From a virus, in IMG/VR virus record IMGVR_UViG_3300042383_000245, positions 1 through 64,000 of that record: a stretch of DNA of 64,000 bases. One strand, written 5' to 3'. The position numbers were made by a program, and so were the translations under genes. Positions 47,401 through 53,845 of this stretch are shown one piece after another (positions within the stretch are counted from its first letter, which is position 1; every line of letters begins with the position of its first letter). Below the pieces are notes generated by a model that was not told the origin of the DNA, searched no databases, and saw nothing but the letters and a program-made list of their open reading frames with translations.

Positions 47401-48840
47401 CCCCCCACCATGAGCAAAATATGCCGAGGCGCTAGCATTGGATGAAAATCTTCCAGCCCAGTCACCAGCTACTCCGCTTACATCTAACTTAAATCCAGGA
47501 CTAGTAGTACCAATACCTACGTTACCTGAGGCGTGTTTTATTGTAAATTCCTGTTGCCCAGCACCAGGATCCCCACTAACAGAGGGTAGTGTTCTTATAT
47601 AAAAATCACCAGCAGTATAATTATTTGCACTCCCAACAAGCCACCCCTTAGAATTGAATGAATCCCACATTCTAATAGCAGGGGCAGTTGGCCAAGTTTG
47701 ACCGCTTCCATTCAGCTCTAATCTACCATATGGGCTAGTAGTTCCAATGCCTACGTTCCCACTAGATGTAATTACAAGTCTTGGAGATCCATTTGGAACA
47801 GAAATGCCAAAATCTGCTGTATTGTTAGCATTAACATCGGTTAAAATTGCTGCTATATTGGACCCCGTATAGTCGTGGAAACCTATTGAATTCCTTTTAT
47901 TACCAGTTAATGGAGTTTGAATATATTGAGACCAAGTACTAGCTCCATCTACAAGTATACTTAACTTACCAACAGGACTAGTAGTACCAATACCTACGTT
48001 GCCGCTAGAGGTGATACGCATACGCTCGGTGGCAAGATTACTACCAGCATAGAACACCATTGATGCAGCAGTAGAACTCTCTTGTAATGCAAACAATCCC
48101 GCAGCTGCGTTATACGAAGAGTTTGTATAAAGGCCAATACCAGCAAGGTCTCCATTTGCATTATTACTGTTTACAATTATATGACCAGCATATCCATCAC
48201 TATCTAATGGATTAGATATAAATGCACGAGAATATAACTGTCTAAATTGTCCATTAACCTGAAGTTTTGAAATTGGAGCAGTAGTACCGATACCTACGTT
48301 ACCACTGCCATTAAAATAAAGTCTTGCTGTACCTGCATTAATTGGATCACCACCACCAGAATTACTTTGATAAATACCAAAATCATTTGCTGCTAAGTTT
48401 GTTGTTGCAAATCCCCAACTGGTAGTACCGCTTGTTGACCTCATTTTAAATGTTGCTACATCTGGCGTTGTAATTGTTATGCCATTATATGTAGATGCTA
48501 CAACTTGAAGTTTGTCAGTTGGACTTGTAGTACCGATACCTATATTGCCATTGTCTTGCATTACCATGTGCCAAGATGTACCAGCATTATTGCCTAAATA
48601 CATCTGACCATTGTAGTAATCCATTTGAAATCCATCTCCACCACCTTCAGCAGAAAATAGAAAATCTCCTGAGTTTATTGTTATGCCTCCGCTAGTATAT
48701 GTAGGAGAATATATAGTTCCTTCTACATGAAGTTTGTAACTTGGACTAGCCGTTCCAATCCCTACTGTACCCAATACATAGGCATTCTGTTCCACGCCAA
48801 GGTTTGTCTTGGCGAGTATGTCTGTTATGAATTTTCTCAT
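41473..48840 (-). CDS. Giant tail fibre with S74 intramolecular chaperone domain
   Basis: 2,455 residues. About 26 copies of a GNVGIGTTSP motif, each followed by a KLxVxG strand, mark repeat units 60-110 residues apart, forming a long beta-rich trimeric shaft. The C-terminus is a peptidase S74/endosialidase autochaperone: FSDITVKKEVKRIENAI (predicted cleavage Ser2360, Lys dyad following), AGVIAQEVQKVLPEVV, NMVALLIEGMKEQQ and a final coiled coil. The domain folds the trimer and then cuts itself off. It recognises the host surface. The gene is more AT-rich than its neighbours, as is common for exchanged fibre genes. Confidence 0.85.
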   Translation of the reverse strand: MRKFITDILAKTNLGVEQNAYVLGTVGIGTASPSYKLHVEGTIYSPTYTSGGITINSGDFLFSAEGGGDGFQMDYYNGQMYLGNNAGTSWHMVMQDNGNIGIGTTSPTDKLQVVASTYNGITITTPDVATFKMRSTSGTTSWGFATTNLAANDFGIYQSNSGGGDPINAGTARLYFNGSGNVGIGTTAPISKLQVNGQFRQLYSRAFISNPLDSDGYAGHIIVNSNNANGDLAGIGLYTNSSYNAAAGLFALQESSTAASMVFYAGSNLATERMRITSSGNVGIGTTSPVGKLSILVDGASTWSQYIQTPLTGNKRNSIGFHDYTGSNIAAILTDVNANNTADFGISVPNGSPRLVITSSGNVGIGTTSPYGRLELNGSGQTWPTAPAIRMWDSFNSKGWLVGSANNYTAGDFYIRTLPSVSGDPGAGQQEFTIKHASGNVGIGTTSPGFKLDVSGVAGDWAGRFSSNASASAYFAHGGGYGAYIDAGTNATSATYLMSLVSNGSTRMYVRGDGAVGIGTGSPSLESAGIGLDILNSSYTQLRVRSSSSSAGIEMTPGAGKRWEIQANTSSNWFVYDRTDQLYRFLIDYSGNVVINDTSAYAKLDVRGQNVLLYRPSVNASAIYSAANNTYSWQFGINDGADFVITGGGFAGLGTETFRIASAGAATFSYSVTASSNITSLTNLGFVNTNASQAGFVADYTGTGAVKVSMSTYNNIFQVYNETSGYSIFNFTPSTKAFVINPTGGNVGIGTTSPLSPLHQVGGGGNYTGEARFGGSSTAFGIELKYTQAGSTLGSIYTSPTYSSADILFKLGAGLGNENQLVLKGNGNVGIGTTSPADTLSYGKALDIQSSTGAAIYLRDSDATSVYGLFAYDGGGINRTNIGGIGANNYVRIISAGNEAIRIDASSNVGIGTTSPTEKLAVAGRITLSGSEFSFSGDEDKNITVFSNRLLNLRTNDITRLTITGSGNVGIGTSSPSAKLQVEGDGIVINTENVAAAKFLYFRYSNGADVRSDSFLTFSTSGSPTERMRITSAGNVGIGTTDPQKPLEVITSASNFASVGVNALAIGEWTGIHFGYRESNSLYRKSAIVFQRTGSAAEGSIHFLNNNDADNSSATLANSRMVITSAGNVGIGTSSPSSILQLGSGSYTTTNSSYNSFNSGGFGVLFRNDYDAYITFNTVYGASGWVNKYSAYKSAVLNFNDGALDISTGTGITAGSASNLTSRLTMTNGGNVGIGTTSPVTGLDVRTSPYSNTTARFGTARPVYIINDDPIIGFNQYYNSGWKAGTTGYSGNVGLSSAGEMYFNVSTSSVVTDNIVTQREVMRILNNGNVGIGTTSPGAMLDIYHATNGYASVGLQGYSTAAKWFLTSGISGDTIQDFSISHNNNGTSPVFRLSNSTGAATFSNLAGTGTRMVVADANGLLSTQAIGSGAITGSGTTNYLPKFTGTSTIGNSQLFDNGSNVGVGTDAPSALLTVSSVGFDDTYFRVEQRRGGYASAINLVGATDAGAIYNRISSQTNGGTTHWQIGGGAVANTMAFYTGGNLRATLNASGNLGLGVTPSAWFSTWRAIEIGGADSNVAGNGTGPFRLLRNAYIDAGGTWIYKNTGEASFYQQSTGNHIWYSAPSGTAGNSISFTPLMTLNASGNVSIGNTNDTYKLDVSGTVRVNGSNPAYRTDNTTSYTSLVSYLSGTRSWQLDNVSNDFWLYMAGSLNTYVLKIAASTGAATFSSSVTATNMVLNNTTNDAADTLRIYRGTSGGYQYQSAIIDAVSGDTNLRNIATDSARAIVFSFSTNGASSYTERMRITSAGNVGIGTTSPATKFHVVGSRILVEDTNAGIMFRTGGVDRYSVASNGGAFQIYDEVNLTNRLYITSTGNVGIGTTSPNAKLEVVGNINTRGLYFYDGGNSGTLRIDNSYGGGIDYHADQNGHRFFTWVSGTGWVQHFTITDAGNVGIGTTSPAYKLDVATGNDNAIRILNSSGSNNNGLALSVGSGTPWLDFYGGRFDIKYNTSPGSWNSGANTFLSILSSGNVGIGTTSPNYKLHVSGNAYINETLFVNQLTTIEDSLIVYDNLGVGTTTPSSKFHVVTGTTGNIAIFQGGAGRYIVTGTDGSGQYIEQVGNSSGERILRIQNSNGSGAYTQLFLDGGNQRIYTSTNVNVGIGTTSPGAKFQVSGGDGIINNAFIGEVPSYTSANAQFSHTSRAVAGEYSFLSANDGETFINSKTGYNIRFRVNNNDKVIINSAGNVGIGTTSPSEILHVKSPGNNGGVRYIVFLGQNSTGYQNSFVASVQDELTDLGAGIVGTNTGSNLSFSTHPNGGALTERMRITKTGNVGIGTTGPSYNLHVEGNTSGISIYASHDIAAFSDITVKKEVKRIENAIEKVKEMNGYTYVRTDDETGTRRAGVIAQEVQKVLPEVVSANPDGTLNVAYSNMVALLIEGMKEQQATIERLENRIKMLEK
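41840..48770 (-). repeat. DNA repeats encoding the GNVGIGTTSP units of the tail fibre
   Basis: The repeated codons appear on the plus strand as near-identical blocks reading like GGACTAGTAGTACC followed by ATACCTACGTTGCC, about every 200-330 bp. Copies differ mostly at third positions. They are long enough to support recombination that adds or removes fibre units. Confidence 0.75.
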
Positions 48841-48849
48841 TGAATTATA

Positions 48850-50283
48850 TTATGCGATTTTGATTACAAGTACTCTTAGTGTGTTAATTGGTTGTGGAAG
48901 TGAGAACCCTAGTGTTACTACGTTTGTAGTAGTGCGAATCATGTCGCACTCGATGTTGTCTCCAGTCGATATCTCGTATACCTGCACCATCACGTCTAGC
49001 GTGCCAAGGTTGTGAGTAACGATCATGCTATTAGCTAAAGATGCAGGACCTGTTGTTGCGTAACGAAGTCCAGCAAGGCCAGATGGAGTAACAACTACCG
49101 TAGAGCTAGAAAGGGCGTTCACCTCGGCTGTTGTAGCCAACTCAACTACTCCGACTGCACTTGTAGTGGCATTTGTGCCTGCGATTCCAATACTGGTTGT
49201 TCCAGAGCCCGTAACAGCGACACCGTTAGAGCCAGTGATTGTGATTCCGGTGATGATGTCGGCGGCTAGGTCAGCAGATGTTAAGTATTTAACAATTCCA
49301 CTATCACCAACCAAGTACTTGTTGCCAGAGTACCCCGCTCCAGCATCGGCGATTGATCCGATGTGGAAAGGCTGATCCACAGTTGACCAGTAGTCTCCGC
49401 TCTCGATCCACAAGAAAGAAACGTTAGGACTAGTTCCACGCTCGATCTCAATACCTGCGTTCAGCGATGGAGCTCCAGTCTCGTTCTTGTTTAATATAAT
49501 GATGTTGTCACCAATCTCTAGCGTGGTAGAGTTGATGTATGTAACAGTTCCATTTACAGTCAAGTTACCACCGATGGTTACGGTTGTTCCGTCGTCCGTA
49601 ATTGTGCTATTTACAAGCTGAGACCCGTTCCATTTGGTCAAAGTGTTTGCAGACAAAGAGCCTGCTCCAGCAAGTGCTACGTCGTCAGCGTTAACCGTGA
49701 TACCTGTACCCGCTCCAACAGTAAACGTGCGAGACGCTGTGATGTCTCCTCCGCCTGTCAAACCTGCCCCTGCTGTAAGTACTACCGCAGAGTGGTCTGT
49801 GTTACGAGTAGACGTGGTGTCCAAGGCTACATCGTCAGCGTTGACTGTAATACCTGTACCAGCTCCGATGTTAAGCGTTGCAGACGATCCAAGCGAAATT
49901 GACCCGCCTCCGGTAAGACCCGACCCAGCAGTAACTGTCAGTGCTGAGTTGACCAACATCGCGTTGGTAACACCACTAGCCTTGATATATAGTTGGTTAA
50001 ATCCGTTCACACCAATAGACGAGTCATCATATACCGTGTTGATGGTCAAGTCCCTGGTTCCAGTGATCGAGATACCGGATCCAGCCGTAACCGACCTAAG
50101 GTCACCACCAACGTCGATCCATGCAGTTCCGTCCCAGAAGTAGATAGACTTATCGCCAACACTGCTGTCGTAGTAAATTTGGCCCTCTACTGGAGAAGAA
50201 GGTGCCGTCGCTAAGTTCTGTATCCTAGCGTTTAAAAGTTCGTTCTGGTTTAAGTCTAAGGAGACTAAAAATTTTCTTGCCAT
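48850..50283 (-). CDS. Tail fibre / collar-type protein
   Basis: 477 residues. Begins KFLVSLDLNQNELLNARIQNLA and contains EGQIYYDSSVGDKSIYFWDGT, a motif that anchors many phage fibres. Two blocks of 'AGSGLTGGG..S...T.NIGAGTGITVNADDVAL' form a repeated beta-prism-like shaft. The C-terminus (MIVTHNLGTLDVMVQVYEI) resembles receptor-side modules also seen at the end of the next protein (WNITHTLNKFPSVSVVDSA). Likely a second fibre or the connector to the S74 fibre. Confidence 0.65.
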   Translation of the reverse strand: MARKFLVSLDLNQNELLNARIQNLATAPSSPVEGQIYYDSSVGDKSIYFWDGTAWIDVGGDLRSVTAGSGISITGTRDLTINTVYDDSSIGVNGFNQLYIKASGVTNAMLVNSALTVTAGSGLTGGGSISLGSSATLNIGAGTGITVNADDVALDTTSTRNTDHSAVVLTAGAGLTGGGDITASRTFTVGAGTGITVNADDVALAGAGSLSANTLTKWNGSQLVNSTITDDGTTVTIGGNLTVNGTVTYINSTTLEIGDNIIILNKNETGAPSLNAGIEIERGTSPNVSFLWIESGDYWSTVDQPFHIGSIADAGAGYSGNKYLVGDSGIVKYLTSADLAADIITGITITGSNGVAVTGSGTTSIGIAGTNATTSAVGVVELATTAEVNALSSSTVVVTPSGLAGLRYATTGPASLANSMIVTHNLGTLDVMVQVYEISTGDNIECDMIRTTTNVVTLGFSLPQPINTLRVLVIKIA

Positions 50284-50284
50284 G

Positions 50285-51157
50285 TTAGTTTAGATAAGCT
50301 TTTCCTGAAAAAGATGATGAAAATGTTATAGTTATGTTGTTTTGGTCGACGAAATGAACGTCTCCCTCTACTTCGTTGTTTGCTGAGTCTACTACGCTTA
50401 CAGACGGGAATTTGTTAAGCGTGTGTGTTATGTTCCATGTATTAGACGGAGATCCTTGCGTGAATATAAAGGTCTCTGGAGTCTGTGCTTGGTTGACCCA
50501 CAGCCCTGTTCCAGAGTCATACGCTAGGACCTGGTTGTCCTGCGGAGAGTTGATGCTTACATCATGCAGCTCGTAAAGCTCATACCCGTTCTGTATGTTC
50601 ACCTCGATCACGCCCTGAGTTGGATGCGACCTTACCACAACCCCAACGTACACCAAGTGATTTGGTGCAAGCTGCTTTGCTGTGGTGTATGTACCGGCAA
50701 CTGTAGCGCTCAAGTACAGCTGCGTGCCCTCCGGTATAGACTGTGTGTCAAGACCTGACAGCTTCCCAATTACAACGACAAATCCGTTGCTATTGTTTGA
50801 GATACTGTCTCTAACAAACCCAAACGTCTGTGCAGAAGTTGCATCTCCAGTAGCAATGGCCTTTGTGACTCTAGGAAGGTTTCCATGTGCCCCGTTGATA
50901 TAAACGATTGTCCCACGCGTAAGCGTGGCGCCGGTCTGATTGTAAACTTCGGTAATAAGGGTCGTAGAACTAGACGCAGGAACCGGTCCGATCAGTGATA
51001 TTGTAACGTCACCCTCTCCAGATGCTGGACTGATGGTAATGTTTTCGCCCGCAATGATCTTAGACACGTACTTTGCGTTGACACGCTTCAGTATGTAGTC
51101 TATTGATTTCCTTACATCAACTAAGTATTCGGAGTATTTGGTTGGCGGCCTAAACAT
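50285..51157 (-). CDS. Tail fibre-family protein
   Basis: 290 residues: N-terminal helix (SEYLVDVRKSIDYILKRVNA) for attachment, then a beta-rich domain with the DUF2190-like phrase NQTGATLTRGTIVYINGA, and a terminal 'NITHTLNKFPSVSVVDSANNEVEGDV' module shared in form with its neighbour. First gene of the fibre operon, with a promoter box 5 nt before ATG. Confidence 0.6.
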   Translation of the reverse strand: MFRPPTKYSEYLVDVRKSIDYILKRVNAKYVSKIIAGENITISPASGEGDVTISLIGPVPASSSTTLITEVYNQTGATLTRGTIVYINGAHGNLPRVTKAIATGDATSAQTFGFVRDSISNNSNGFVVVIGKLSGLDTQSIPEGTQLYLSATVAGTYTTAKQLAPNHLVYVGVVVRSHPTQGVIEVNIQNGYELYELHDVSINSPQDNQVLAYDSGTGLWVNQAQTPETFIFTQGSPSNTWNITHTLNKFPSVSVVDSANNEVEGDVHFVDQNNITITFSSSFSGKAYLN

Positions 51158-51162
51158 TTATA

Positions 51163-51170
51163 CAAAGATA
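51163..51170 (-). promoter_or_regulatory. -7 promoter box TATCTTTG before the fibre operon
   Basis: Minus-strand TAnnTTTG, 5 nt before the ATG at 51157; expected to drive the fibre genes down to 40.9 kb. Confidence 0.65.
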
Positions 51171-51188
51171 ACCAACTATTGCGTTAGT

Positions 51189-51452
51189 TTACTTCTTTGT
51201 TGACTTTCCGTTGCTACCCTGTCTCGCTCTGTTCTTCGACTTGTGCTCTAGAACCATCTTGCCGTCCTTGGTGTGGCTGAGGTCCATAGACTTACGCTTT
51301 CCGTAGATGCCTCGCTCACGAGCTTCGGCGTTCAGCTCAGCGCGATACTTGTTGCGTGATGGGGTAGACTGATACGACTTCTCCTTGGAGTAGTCTCTTC
51401 CGGTAGCCTTGTTGCTACCCGGTCTAGTGTTTTTTCCTGTAATCTTTGCCAT
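51189..51452 (-). CDS. Small basic conserved phage protein
   Basis: 87 residues, Lys/Arg-rich. Motifs RNKYRAELNAEARERGIYGK and DLSHTKDGKMVLEHKSKNRARQG; the latter 'DLSH..DG..V.E..S.NRARQG' phrase recurs in small proteins of many large phages. Possibly virion- or DNA-associated. Last of four overlapping short genes (51,424-51,814 and this one). Confidence 0.6.
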   Translation of the reverse strand: MAKITGKNTRPGSNKATGRDYSKEKSYQSTPSRNKYRAELNAEARERGIYGKRKSMDLSHTKDGKMVLEHKSKNRARQGSNGKSTKK

Positions 51453-51531
51453 CTAAGTACTCTCCTATAATATACGAAATGCCTATTGTAAAGGTAACGA
51501 ACAACGTCCCAAACAAGAAGCCCTCCATCAT
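51424..51531 (-). CDS. 35-residue single-span membrane peptide
   Basis: Starts ATGATGGAGGGC; product MMEGFLFGTLFVTFTIGISY followed by IIGEYLDGKDYRKKH. One transmembrane helix with a basic tail. It overlaps the stop of the gene before it and the start of the next by 29 nt. Coding is suggested by position and hydrophobic pattern; could be a lysis accessory. Confidence 0.45.
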   Translation of the reverse strand: MMEGFLFGTLFVTFTIGISYIIGEYLDGKDYRKKH

Positions 51532-51674
51532 TTCTTTTTGGCTGTCTTTGCTGACTGCTTGAATGCTTTCGCTGTCGGTGCACCCTTGGTCCCCGGCTTA
51601 CGCATCTTCTCACCGCTTCCGGCTTCGATACGCTTCTTCTTTGCGTTGATGTTTGCGTACAGTCCGTTTTTCAT
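51528..51674 (-). CDS. 48-residue lysine-rich conserved protein
   Basis: Starts MKNGLYANINAKKKRIEAGS and ends AFKQSAKTAKKK. The phrase 'GSGEKMRKPGTKGAPTAKAF' is one I recognise as recurring in Bacteroidota phage genomes. The start overlaps the upstream stop (ATGA). Basic, probably nucleic-acid or virion associated. Confidence 0.65.
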   Translation of the reverse strand: MKNGLYANINAKKKRIEAGSGEKMRKPGTKGAPTAKAFKQSAKTAKKK

Positions 51675-51814
51675 CGTCCCTGTCCCTTATATTTCTTGAC
51701 GTAGTTCTTCGATGTCTTCATTGAAGAGCTCTTCTTCTTAGACACAACGCCGGGGCGCTTAATCGATGCCTTTGGCTTCCACTTGGCAGCCTCTGATTTT
51801 ACTTTTGCTGCCAT
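51671..51814 (-). CDS. 47-residue lysine-rich protein
   Basis: Product starts MAAKVKSEAAKWKPKASIKR and ends NYVKKYKGQGR. Very basic. Its ATG lies inside the end of the signal-peptide gene and its stop overlaps the next start, so it belongs to the same message. Function unknown; akin to the other small basic proteins of this arm. Confidence 0.55.
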   Translation of the reverse strand: MAAKVKSEAAKWKPKASIKRPGVVSKKKSSSMKTSKNYVKKYKGQGR

Positions 51815-52245
51815 ATGTATAATCTGAAATATTCAAAATCTTCTTTTCCGCCCTCTTCAACGTAGTTCAAGTAAGCCTCGTATATCGGGCCTCCGAAACT
51901 AACTTCTTGATAAGAGGTGTCAACGCCACTGCCAATCATTTTAACAGCGTAAAATTCAACCTTGTGCTCCATTTCTTCCACTACGTGCTTGACTTCTTCA
52001 ACCTTTGCCTCAGCAACAACAACAGCTTCTTTCAGTTCGGCTTTCTCTTCTTGCTTTTGTGCAACAAGTGCTGCACTTTTGGTTTGAGCAACTTTGGTTA
52101 CCTGTGAGGCCAAACTCAAATTTCTTTGAATCTTTGCCATCATCATCTCAATCTCGTCTATTGGAGGAGTGGTAACTGCCCCTACGGGAAATGCAAGTTC
52201 TACAGCCAATAAGAAAAAACAAAAGGCAATGATGAAAGTCCTCAT
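51799..52245 (-). CDS. Secreted or periplasmic coiled-coil protein
   Basis: 148 residues. Signal peptide (FIIAFCFFLLAVELAF, to about 23), then a long Ala/Glu/Lys coiled coil (KAELKEAVVVAEAKVEEVKH), then an aromatic C-terminal region. It lies behind two small membrane genes. Could be a periplasmic spanin-like partner or lysis regulator; no family recognised. Confidence 0.55.
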   Translation of the reverse strand: MRTFIIAFCFFLLAVELAFPVGAVTTPPIDEIEMMMAKIQRNLSLASQVTKVAQTKSAALVAQKQEEKAELKEAVVVAEAKVEEVKHVVEEMEHKVEFYAVKMIGSGVDTSYQEVSFGGPIYEAYLNYVEEGGKEDFEYFRLYIWQQK

Positions 52246-52499
52246 AGCTTTTTAACGGTATTTATAATCCTAAGCTCAGTTATTGCAGCAGAGAGGGCAG
52301 AATCGCTTCTCTTGAGGGCATATGCCATCTTATCGATTTTGATCTCCATGGCGTCGATCTTTTTGTTGGCCTTCTCGATCTGCTCGGTGTATCCTGAGCG
52401 AAGGTCCACGTACAAGTAACCAACAACAAGCAGCATGCAGAACGCAACGGCTGCTACTGGGTTCTTTTGAAATTCAGAAAAGCTAACGGGTAGTTTCAT
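52242..52499 (-). CDS. Membrane-anchored coiled-coil protein, i-spanin-like
   Basis: 85 residues: one N-terminal transmembrane helix (VAAVAFCMLLVVGYLYVDL, ~14-32) and a charged coiled coil (EQIEKANKKIDAMEIKIDK). This is the topology of Rz-type inner-membrane spanins, though it is short. Coupled to both neighbours by ATGA overlaps. Confidence 0.5.
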   Translation of the reverse strand: MKLPVSFSEFQKNPVAAVAFCMLLVVGYLYVDLRSGYTEQIEKANKKIDAMEIKIDKMAYALKRSDSALSAAITELRIINTVKKL

Positions 52500-52672
52500 T
52501 TTTTAATAATTCCTTTTACGTAGTAAATGCATGCAAGAATTCCAGAGATGCAACCAATAACACCAACAATCATAGAAATAATAGGTTGCCACGCTGTAGC
52601 GAATGACGCAACTGCGGCTACTCCCGTTATTGTTGTGAGGGTATTAGCCGCTGAGTCTGTTTGGTGGATCAT
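52496..52672 (-). CDS. Holin-like two-helix membrane protein
   Basis: 58 residues from MIHQTDSAANTLTT; this ATG overlaps the upstream stop (TAATG). Two hydrophobic segments (GVAAVASFATAW and IISMIVGVIGCISGILACIY) and a Lys-rich end (YVKGIIKK), typical of small class II/III holins. With the coiled-coil membrane gene next door it could be the actual lysis pair. Confidence 0.5.
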   Translation of the reverse strand: MIHQTDSAANTLTTITGVAAVASFATAWQPIISMIVGVIGCISGILACIYYVKGIIKK

Positions 52673-52929
52673 TACCAGAGAGCTACGATGTTTGTTGCAG
52701 AAGTTCCAGTGGCCCAAACCTTAACGACTTGGATGCTCATAAATGTTCCAACAGGGACAGCGGAAAAGGTAACTTCGTCGCCACCAACAGTGGTAACTTT
52801 CACGTTTCCAGCGCCTCCGATGTACAACAAACAACCATTGTTGCTTGTGCCTCCAGTAATTGGCGGAATATTTGCAGAATCAGACGGTGTAACCGCTGCT
52901 GCACGACCTGCTTGTAGTATCTGATACAT
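52672..52929 (-). CDS. Small beta-rich virion protein
   Basis: 85 residues: SDSANIPPITGGTSNNGCLL, VKVTTVGGDEVTFSAVPVG, FMSIQVVKVWATGTSATNIV. Such proteins, with the 'FM.IQV.KVWATGTSAT.IVALW' end, recur in marine and freshwater phages as minor structural proteins. It opens the 52.9-51.2 kb group and has a promoter box 7 nt upstream. Confidence 0.55.
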   Translation of the reverse strand: MYQILQAGRAAAVTPSDSANIPPITGGTSNNGCLLYIGGAGNVKVTTVGGDEVTFSAVPVGTFMSIQVVKVWATGTSATNIVALW

Positions 52930-52936
52930 AATACTA

Positions 52937-52944
52937 CAAATATA
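52937..52944 (-). promoter_or_regulatory. -7 promoter box TATATTTG
   Basis: Minus-strand TAnnTTTG, 7 nt before the ATG at 52929. Confidence 0.6.
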
Positions 52945-52947
52945 ATA

Positions 52948-53106
52948 CTAATCTTTTTTCTTCTTGTAAGGCACCAGCTTGTTCAAAGCCTCCTGTCTGG
53001 CATCGCATCCGCAGTTTTCTCCGAACAAACTTTTCACCAATGCCTCTATTCCAGTCGCCTTTGTGATAACGGCTACGGTGTCTCCCAAGCCCTTTTGCTT
53101 CTCCAT
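52948..53106 (-). CDS. 52-residue conserved small protein
   Basis: Starts MEKQKGLGDTVAVITKATGI, centre ENCGCDARQEALNKLVPYKK. Two Cys in C-G-C plus a Lys-rich end. I recognise this short 'KGLGDT...T..TGI...CGC..R...LN...P' protein from Bacteroidota phages; function unknown. A TAATTTTG box ends 4 nt before its ATG. Confidence 0.65.
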   Translation of the reverse strand: MEKQKGLGDTVAVITKATGIEALVKSLFGENCGCDARQEALNKLVPYKKKKD

Positions 53107-53110
53107 TTAA

Positions 53111-53118
53111 CAAAATTA
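53111..53118 (-). promoter_or_regulatory. -7 promoter box TAATTTTG, leaderless spacing
   Basis: Ends 4 nt before the ATG at 53106. Lies 3 bp from the divergent plus-strand promoter (53122-53129). Confidence 0.55.
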
Positions 53119-53121
53119 GTT

Positions 53122-53129
53122 TAAATTTG
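53122..53129 (+). promoter_or_regulatory. -7 promoter box TAAATTTG for the 53,179 regulator
   Basis: Plus-strand TAnnTTTG with TTTTG 24 nt upstream as a possible -33 element; back-to-back with the minus-strand promoter at 53111-53118. Confidence 0.55.
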
Positions 53130-53138
53130 TTACAGTTA

Positions 53139-53155
53139 TTATACCAGAGGTATAA
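53139..53155. promoter_or_regulatory. Operator-like palindrome TTATACC-AGA-GGTATAA
   Basis: A perfect 7-bp inverted repeat placed about +7 to +23 relative to the 53122 promoter. Nearly the same palindrome (TTATACC-TGTA-GGTATAA) lies at 57749-57766 in the divergent control region, suggesting a shared regulator, perhaps the 53,179 product itself. Confidence 0.55.
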
Positions 53156-53178
53156 CTACAGCAATAAAATCAAACTAA

Positions 53179-53646
53179 ATGGACAACAAAGAACTAGCAC
53201 AGAAGCTAGCGTACATGCCGATCATATCGAAGTATGTACAACGTAAGTACGAAATTACAGCGGCACAGATGAGCGTGCTGCTTTTCATCTACCACAAGCG
53301 GCTATTCCCGCTACGCCAGTACTTTAACTACAAGTGCATGTTCAAGTGGGAGGCCAAGGCGTTCCACGAGATGCAGCGGCGTGGTTTTATGAAGATCGCA
53401 AAGGAGTCGTCCAAGAAACTGGGCGTTATCTACGCCTCGACCCGCAAGACTGACAAGATCGTTGAGGAGTTCTTTGAGATGCTACGAGACGATGTCTACA
53501 TCTCCACTGACCCGGAAGTGAACCCGCTGTTTAAGCGGGAAGACTTCCAAGACAAAGTGTTTTCTAATTTTATGAAGGCAATCAATCGAGAACGAGAACG
53601 ACGTCCCGCTCCTGGATTATATGATACGGACGATTCTGAATTCTAA
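53179..53646 (+). CDS. Winged-helix (MarR-like) regulator candidate
   Basis: 155 residues, the only plus-strand gene inside the virion arm. The N-terminal half (YEITAAQMSVLLFIYHKRLF, WEAKAFHEMQRRGFMKIAKE, LGVIYASTRKTDKIVEEFF) has a winged-helix/MarR-like order: helix, helix, recognition helix, then a 'wing' of basic residues. The acidic tail is probably disordered. It has its own promoter and an operator-like palindrome in its leader, as autoregulated repressors do. Its end overlaps groES convergently by 65 nt. Regulatory role inferred. Confidence 0.55.
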   Translation: MDNKELAQKLAYMPIISKYVQRKYEITAAQMSVLLFIYHKRLFPLRQYFNYKCMFKWEAKAFHEMQRRGFMKIAKESSKKLGVIYASTRKTDKIVEEFFEMLRDDVYISTDPEVNPLFKREDFQDKVFSNFMKAINRERERRPAPGLYDTDDSEF

Positions 53647-53845
53647 CGCCATGACCGGCTCTACGATCGTAGTATACGATTGTACCACCGTTTATGTCAG
53701 GTATAACGTCTTGGCCCACGTGGATACACTCCGCCTTCCCGTACCGCAGGTCGTTCTCGTCTGTTGATGTCATGATGAGCCCAGAGGAGGCTTTCGTCTC
53801 CTCTTTGATTGGCTCGATTACTATGTATTTTCCTATGGCTCTCAT
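53582..53845 (-). CDS. groES: GroES-like co-chaperonin
   Basis: 87 residues, close to the bacterial GroES length (~97). Cpn10 pattern: MRAIGKYIVIEPIKEETKASSGLIM (first strand and mobile loop), GKAECIHVGQDV, GGTIVYYDRRAGHGV, ERDVVLVLD. The ATG lies in the groEL stop (ATGA), so it follows groEL; in most bacteria groES comes first. The mobile loop lacks the clear IVL tripeptide but has SGLIM. It would cap the phage chaperonin during folding of virion proteins. Confidence 0.75.
   Translation of the reverse strand: MRAIGKYIVIEPIKEETKASSGLIMTSTDENDLRYGKAECIHVGQDVIPDINGGTIVYYDRRAGHGVRIQNRPYHIIQERDVVLVLD

Noticed and set aside
41840-48770. CRISPR array
   Set aside because: The regular repeats lie in frame inside one long tail-fibre gene, have 200-330 bp spacing and vary at third codon positions.
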